The notes beneath the pieces were generated by a model. The model did not search any database. It was not told the DNA's origin and was given only the letters and a program-made list of their open reading frames with translations. Below are positions 6,561 through 8,160 of a stretch of 8,160 nucleotides of DNA, piece after piece. This stretch comes from Trueperaceae bacterium (lineage in GTDB: Bacteria; Deinococcota; Deinococci; Deinococcales; Trueperaceae): contig JAGXHO010000008.1 of NCBI GenBank assembly GCA_024636105.1, positions 1 to 8,160 of the forward strand, written 5' to 3'. A program made the position numbers and the translations under genes. Positions within the stretch are counted from its first letter, which is position 1, and every line of letters begins with the position of its first letter.

Positions 6561-7082
6561 TCAGAACAGGATCTTCGACCAGTCCGCCTCATCGAGCGGC
6601 CGGAACACGTCGGCGTGCTCCATCAGGACGCCGGCCGACTGGTTCTTGAACATCGCGCACTCGACGTGTTTGCCGAGGCGCTTGATCGCCTCGACCAGCT
6701 CCACGTAATCGCCGTCGCCGGAGACGAGCAGGCAGCAATCGTACGCGTCCTTGTGGGCCAGCGAGAGGGCCTCGACCGCGATCGCGACGTCGATCCCCTT
6801 CTCGACGAGCGCCCCGTCGGGGCGCCGATGGAGCCGTCCGAGACGAACCGTGACGTACGGGATCCGGCGCAGCGACTCGAAGAAGCGCTGCTGACCGTCC
6901 CGTAGGTCTTCGTCGTAATCGTCGGTCAGAGGGGCGTTGAAGTAGTAGCAGCGCACCAGGTCGCGACCCGCGCCGAGCTGCTTCATGAGCTCGGCAAGGT
7001 TGACGCGGGTGCTGCGCAGGTTCTCGCGCATCCCGTTGTAGAGGTTGCTACCGTCGATGAAGATGGCGATGCGTTCGCGCAC
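6561..7082 (-). CDS. NYN-domain (LabA/DUF88-like, PIN-fold) putative ribonuclease
   Basis: A 173-residue protein made almost entirely of one NYN domain, the PIN-like nuclease fold seen in LabA and DUF88 proteins. Motifs: FIDGSNLYNGMREN (8-21, first acidic position Asp10), EKGIDVAIAVEAL (94-106, Asp98), and LLVSGDGDYVELVEAIKRLGKHVECAMF (starting at 118, with Asp123 and Asp125). These acidic residues are the expected metal-binding set, so it is probably an active metal-dependent RNase; the RNA target is unknown. GTG 7082 is chosen because the NYN fold begins straight after it and GAGG lies 5 nt upstream. ATG starts at 7175 and 7142 would add low-complexity residues across the 18-bp inverted repeat. 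It is divergent from luxS and stands alone on its strand, with a hairpin after the stop. Confidence 0.85.
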   Translation of the reverse strand: MRERIAIFIDGSNLYNGMRENLRSTRVNLAELMKQLGAGRDLVRCYYFNAPLTDDYDEDLRDGQQRFFESLRRIPYVTVRLGRLHRRPDGALVEKGIDVAIAVEALSLAHKDAYDCCLLVSGDGDYVELVEAIKRLGKHVECAMFKNQSAGVLMEHADVFRPLDEADWSKILF

Positions 7083-7120
7083 GGGGACCTCGCTCCAGAT
7101 CGAGCTGATGAGATAGCGCC

Positions 7121-7162
7121 TGTCTTGGTCGCGCCCCAAAGGCATGGGGCGCGACCAAGACA
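7121..7162. repeat. Perfect 18-bp inverted repeat with 6-nt loop upstream of the NYN gene
   Basis: Positions 7121-7138 and 7145-7162 are exact reverse complements (arm core CTTGGTCGCGCCCCA), separated by AAGGCA. It lies 39 nt upstream of the NYN GTG start and 141 nt upstream of luxS, in their divergent gap. On either strand it would give a very stable RNA hairpin. No U-run follows on either side. It could be an mRNA leader structure for the NYN gene, an operator for a dimeric regulator, or a small mobile-repeat remnant. Confidence 0.85.
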
Positions 7163-7222
7163 CGTTGCGCCGCAAGTCTACCGCGCCGCGCGCGCACCGG
7201 CGCGGGCTTCACGCCTCGTCGA

Positions 7223-7265
7223 GTCGCCCGCCACGGTCGCGCGCCACGGTCGCCCGCCACGGTCG
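7223..7265 (+). repeat. Three tandem 13-bp direct repeats upstream of luxS
   Basis: The unit GTCGCSCGCCACG is repeated at 7223-7235, 7236-7248 and 7249-7261, with only one variable position (C/G/C). A fourth partial copy starts at 7262 (GTCG). The array sits 39-81 nt upstream of luxS. Phased direct repeats in this position could bind a regulator, but the 13-bp period is not a whole helical turn, so simple slippage in GC-rich DNA is an alternative. Confidence 0.7.
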
Positions 7266-7266
7266 G

Positions 7267-7298
7267 CCGCGGGGCGGGCGTTGGCCCCGCGGTAGGCT
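7267..7298 (+). promoter_or_regulatory. luxS promoter region: 9-bp dyad abutting a -10, probably leaderless
   Basis: A perfect inverted repeat, CCGCGGGGC (7267-7275) and GCCCCGCGG (7284-7292), ends right at TAGGCT (7293-7298), a TAnnnT -10-type hexamer. Only 5 nt separate this from the luxS ATG and there is no Shine-Dalgarno sequence, so the transcript probably starts at or next to the A of the start codon. Leaderless genes with TAnnnT just before the ATG are known in Deinococcus. The dyad covers the place where a -35 would be, so a bound protein would affect transcription. Confidence 0.45.
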
Positions 7299-7303
7299 GC
7301 GCC

Positions 7304-7801
7304 ATGGCTCCCCGAACCCGCGTCGACTCCTTCGAACTCGACCACACCGCCGTGCGCGCCCCCTACGTGCGCCTCGCCGCGCGCTACGTCGGTGCGGCCG
7401 GCGACGTGGTCACCAAGTTCGACCTGCGCCTCGTCCAACCCAACGTTCAGGAGATCGCCACCGCGCCACTCCACACGATCGAGCACCTGCTCGCCGGTTA
7501 CCTCCGCGACCACCTCGACGGTCCGACGCTGGTCGACGCGTCGCCCATGGGGTGTCGAACCGGCTTCTACCTGACGGTCCTCGGCGCACCGTCGGAGCCG
7601 AGCGTGCTGCTGGCCGCCGTGCGCGCGCTCGAGGCGGTGCGCGACCACGACGGCCCCATCCCGGGGTGCAGCCCCGAGCGCTGCGGCAACTGGCGCGACC
7701 ACAGCCTCCACGGTGCGAAAGCGTGGGCGGCCGAGGTGCTCGCACGCGGCTTCGTCGTCCAGCCGACCGTCGCGTTGCCCGACCCCGACCCGCACGCCTG
7801 A
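7304..7801 (+). CDS. luxS: S-ribosylhomocysteine lyase LuxS (autoinducer-2 synthesis)
   Basis: Cleaves S-ribosylhomocysteine to homocysteine and DPD, the precursor of AI-2, in the activated methyl cycle after Pfs. The protein has 165 residues, close to the usual 155-170. The metal site is complete: HTIEHL (His57, Glu60, His61) and Cys127 in RCGNWRDHSLHGAK. The catalytic Cys84 is in MGCRTGFY. The N-terminal SFELDHTAVRAPYVRLA and KFDLRLVQPN match the family closely, most like Deinococcus LuxS as remembered. ATG 7304 is the only sensible start; it lacks a ribosome binding site and is probably leaderless. No Pfs or methyl-cycle gene lies beside it here. The response regulator follows 56 nt downstream. 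Confidence 0.97.
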   Translation: MAPRTRVDSFELDHTAVRAPYVRLAARYVGAAGDVVTKFDLRLVQPNVQEIATAPLHTIEHLLAGYLRDHLDGPTLVDASPMGCRTGFYLTVLGAPSEPSVLLAAVRALEAVRDHDGPIPGCSPERCGNWRDHSLHGAKAWAAEVLARGFVVQPTVALPDPDPHA

Positions 7802-7821
7802 CGGCGAACGTGACGTCGGCG

Positions 7822-7843
7822 ATGCGTTCTCATCGAGACGCAT
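7822..7843 (+). other. Small hairpin between luxS and the response regulator
   Basis: ATGCGT and ACGCAT pair (6 bp), a bulged T follows, then CTC/GAG (3 bp) around a 3-nt loop. It lies 20 nt after the luxS stop. The following bases are GCCACGC, without a U-run, so it is at best a weak terminator or a structured leader for the next gene. Confidence 0.3.
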
Positions 7844-7857
7844 GCCACGCTTGATGC

Positions 7858-8160
7858 ATGGAACGCCGCCCCCTGATCCTCATCGTCGAGGACGAAAAAG
7901 AGATCGCGAAGTTCGTGGACCTCGAACTGCAGGCCGAGAACTACGAGACGGTGGTCGCCTTCGACGGCGTCACGGGCCTGTCGAAGTTCCGTGAGCTTGC
8001 CCCCGACCTGGTCGTCCTCGACTTGATGTTGCCCGTTCTGGACGGTCTCGAGGTCGCGCGCCGCATCCGCAAGACGAGCAACACGCCGATCATCCTCCTC
8101 ACCGCCAAGGACTCGGTGGACGACAAGGTCACCGGCCTCGACGCGGGCGCCGACGACTAC
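7858..8160 (+). CDS. Two-component response regulator, receiver domain (OmpR-type likely), 3' end cut by window
   Basis: The frame is open from ATG 7858 to the window edge, giving 101 residues that cover most of a CheY-like receiver domain. Visible are the acidic pocket VEDE (10-13, Glu11 and Asp12), the phosphoacceptor Asp55 in [12 protein letters not shown] (52-63), the switch Thr82 in ILLTAKD, and the GLDAGADDY block (93-101), which normally leads into a conserved Lys just beyond the edge. This motif style is typical of OmpR/PhoB regulators, which carry a C-terminal winged helix; that part is not in the window. No clear ribosome binding site precedes the ATG. A partner histidine kinase may follow. 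Confidence 0.93.
   Translation, partial: MERRPLILIVEDEKEIAKFVDLELQAENYETVVAFDGVTGLSKFRELAPDLVVLDLMLPVLDGLEVARRIRKTSNTPIILLTAKDSVDDKVTGLDAGADDY

Noticed and set aside
7083..7175. N-terminal extension of the NYN protein to ATG 7175
   Set aside because: It would translate through the 18-bp inverted repeat and adds residues with no NYN content; GTG 7082 has a better-placed GAGG and starts right at the fold.
7223..7265. CRISPR-like array
   Set aside because: The 13-bp units are directly adjacent with no spacers, and there are no cas genes.
7144..7854. Plus-strand open frame overlapping luxS, and antisense frames at 7178-7843
   Set aside because: They are shadows of luxS, which has complete metal and catalytic residues in its own frame.

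Overview
The window is very GC-rich, gene-dense bacterial chromosome. The best-known genes (LuxS with its HTIEHLLAGY / MGCRTGFY motifs, a BMP-family protein with a non-lipoprotein signal peptide ending in an A-Q junction, and the short FtsI) most resemble Deinococcota, perhaps a Truepera-like lineage. This placement comes from remembered family sequences, not from a search.

Layout. The minus strand carries, in transcription order from right to left: a NYN/LabA-like ribonuclease-fold protein (7082-6561), a BMP/PnrA-type solute-binding protein (6423-5311), the RNase P RNA gene rnpB (about 5216-4807), and the start of the division and cell-wall (dcw) cluster: mraZ, rsmH, an FtsL-like protein, ftsI and murF (4547 to beyond position 1). 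On the plus strand, divergent from the NYN gene, are luxS (7304-7801) and the start of an OmpR-type response regulator (7858 to the right edge).

How the genes work together. mraZ-rsmH-ftsL-ftsI are tightly packed with 4, 4 and 10 nt overlaps, so they look like one translationally coupled unit. Upstream of mraZ there is a helically phased run of G-rich boxes. The three closest to the gene fit the TGGGN-N5 direct repeat bound by MraZ, and the last one merges with a likely extended -10 element, which suggests autorepression. murF is separated from ftsI by a 188-nt gap holding a dense hairpin repeat cluster and an AT-rich island, so it may have its own promoter. murE, which often lies between ftsI and murF, is not there. 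rnpB ends in a clear hairpin-plus-U terminator before the mraZ control region.

The strongest unexplained structures are all in gaps between genes: a perfect 18-bp inverted repeat upstream of the NYN gene; three exact-period 13-bp direct repeats plus a 9-bp dyad before a probably leaderless luxS; five copies of one 9-mer around the ftsI stop codon; and the extended MraZ-box-like array. I see no CRISPR array, insertion sequence, prophage or obvious new multigene system. The genes themselves are mostly conserved housekeeping genes, and the interest is in regulation.
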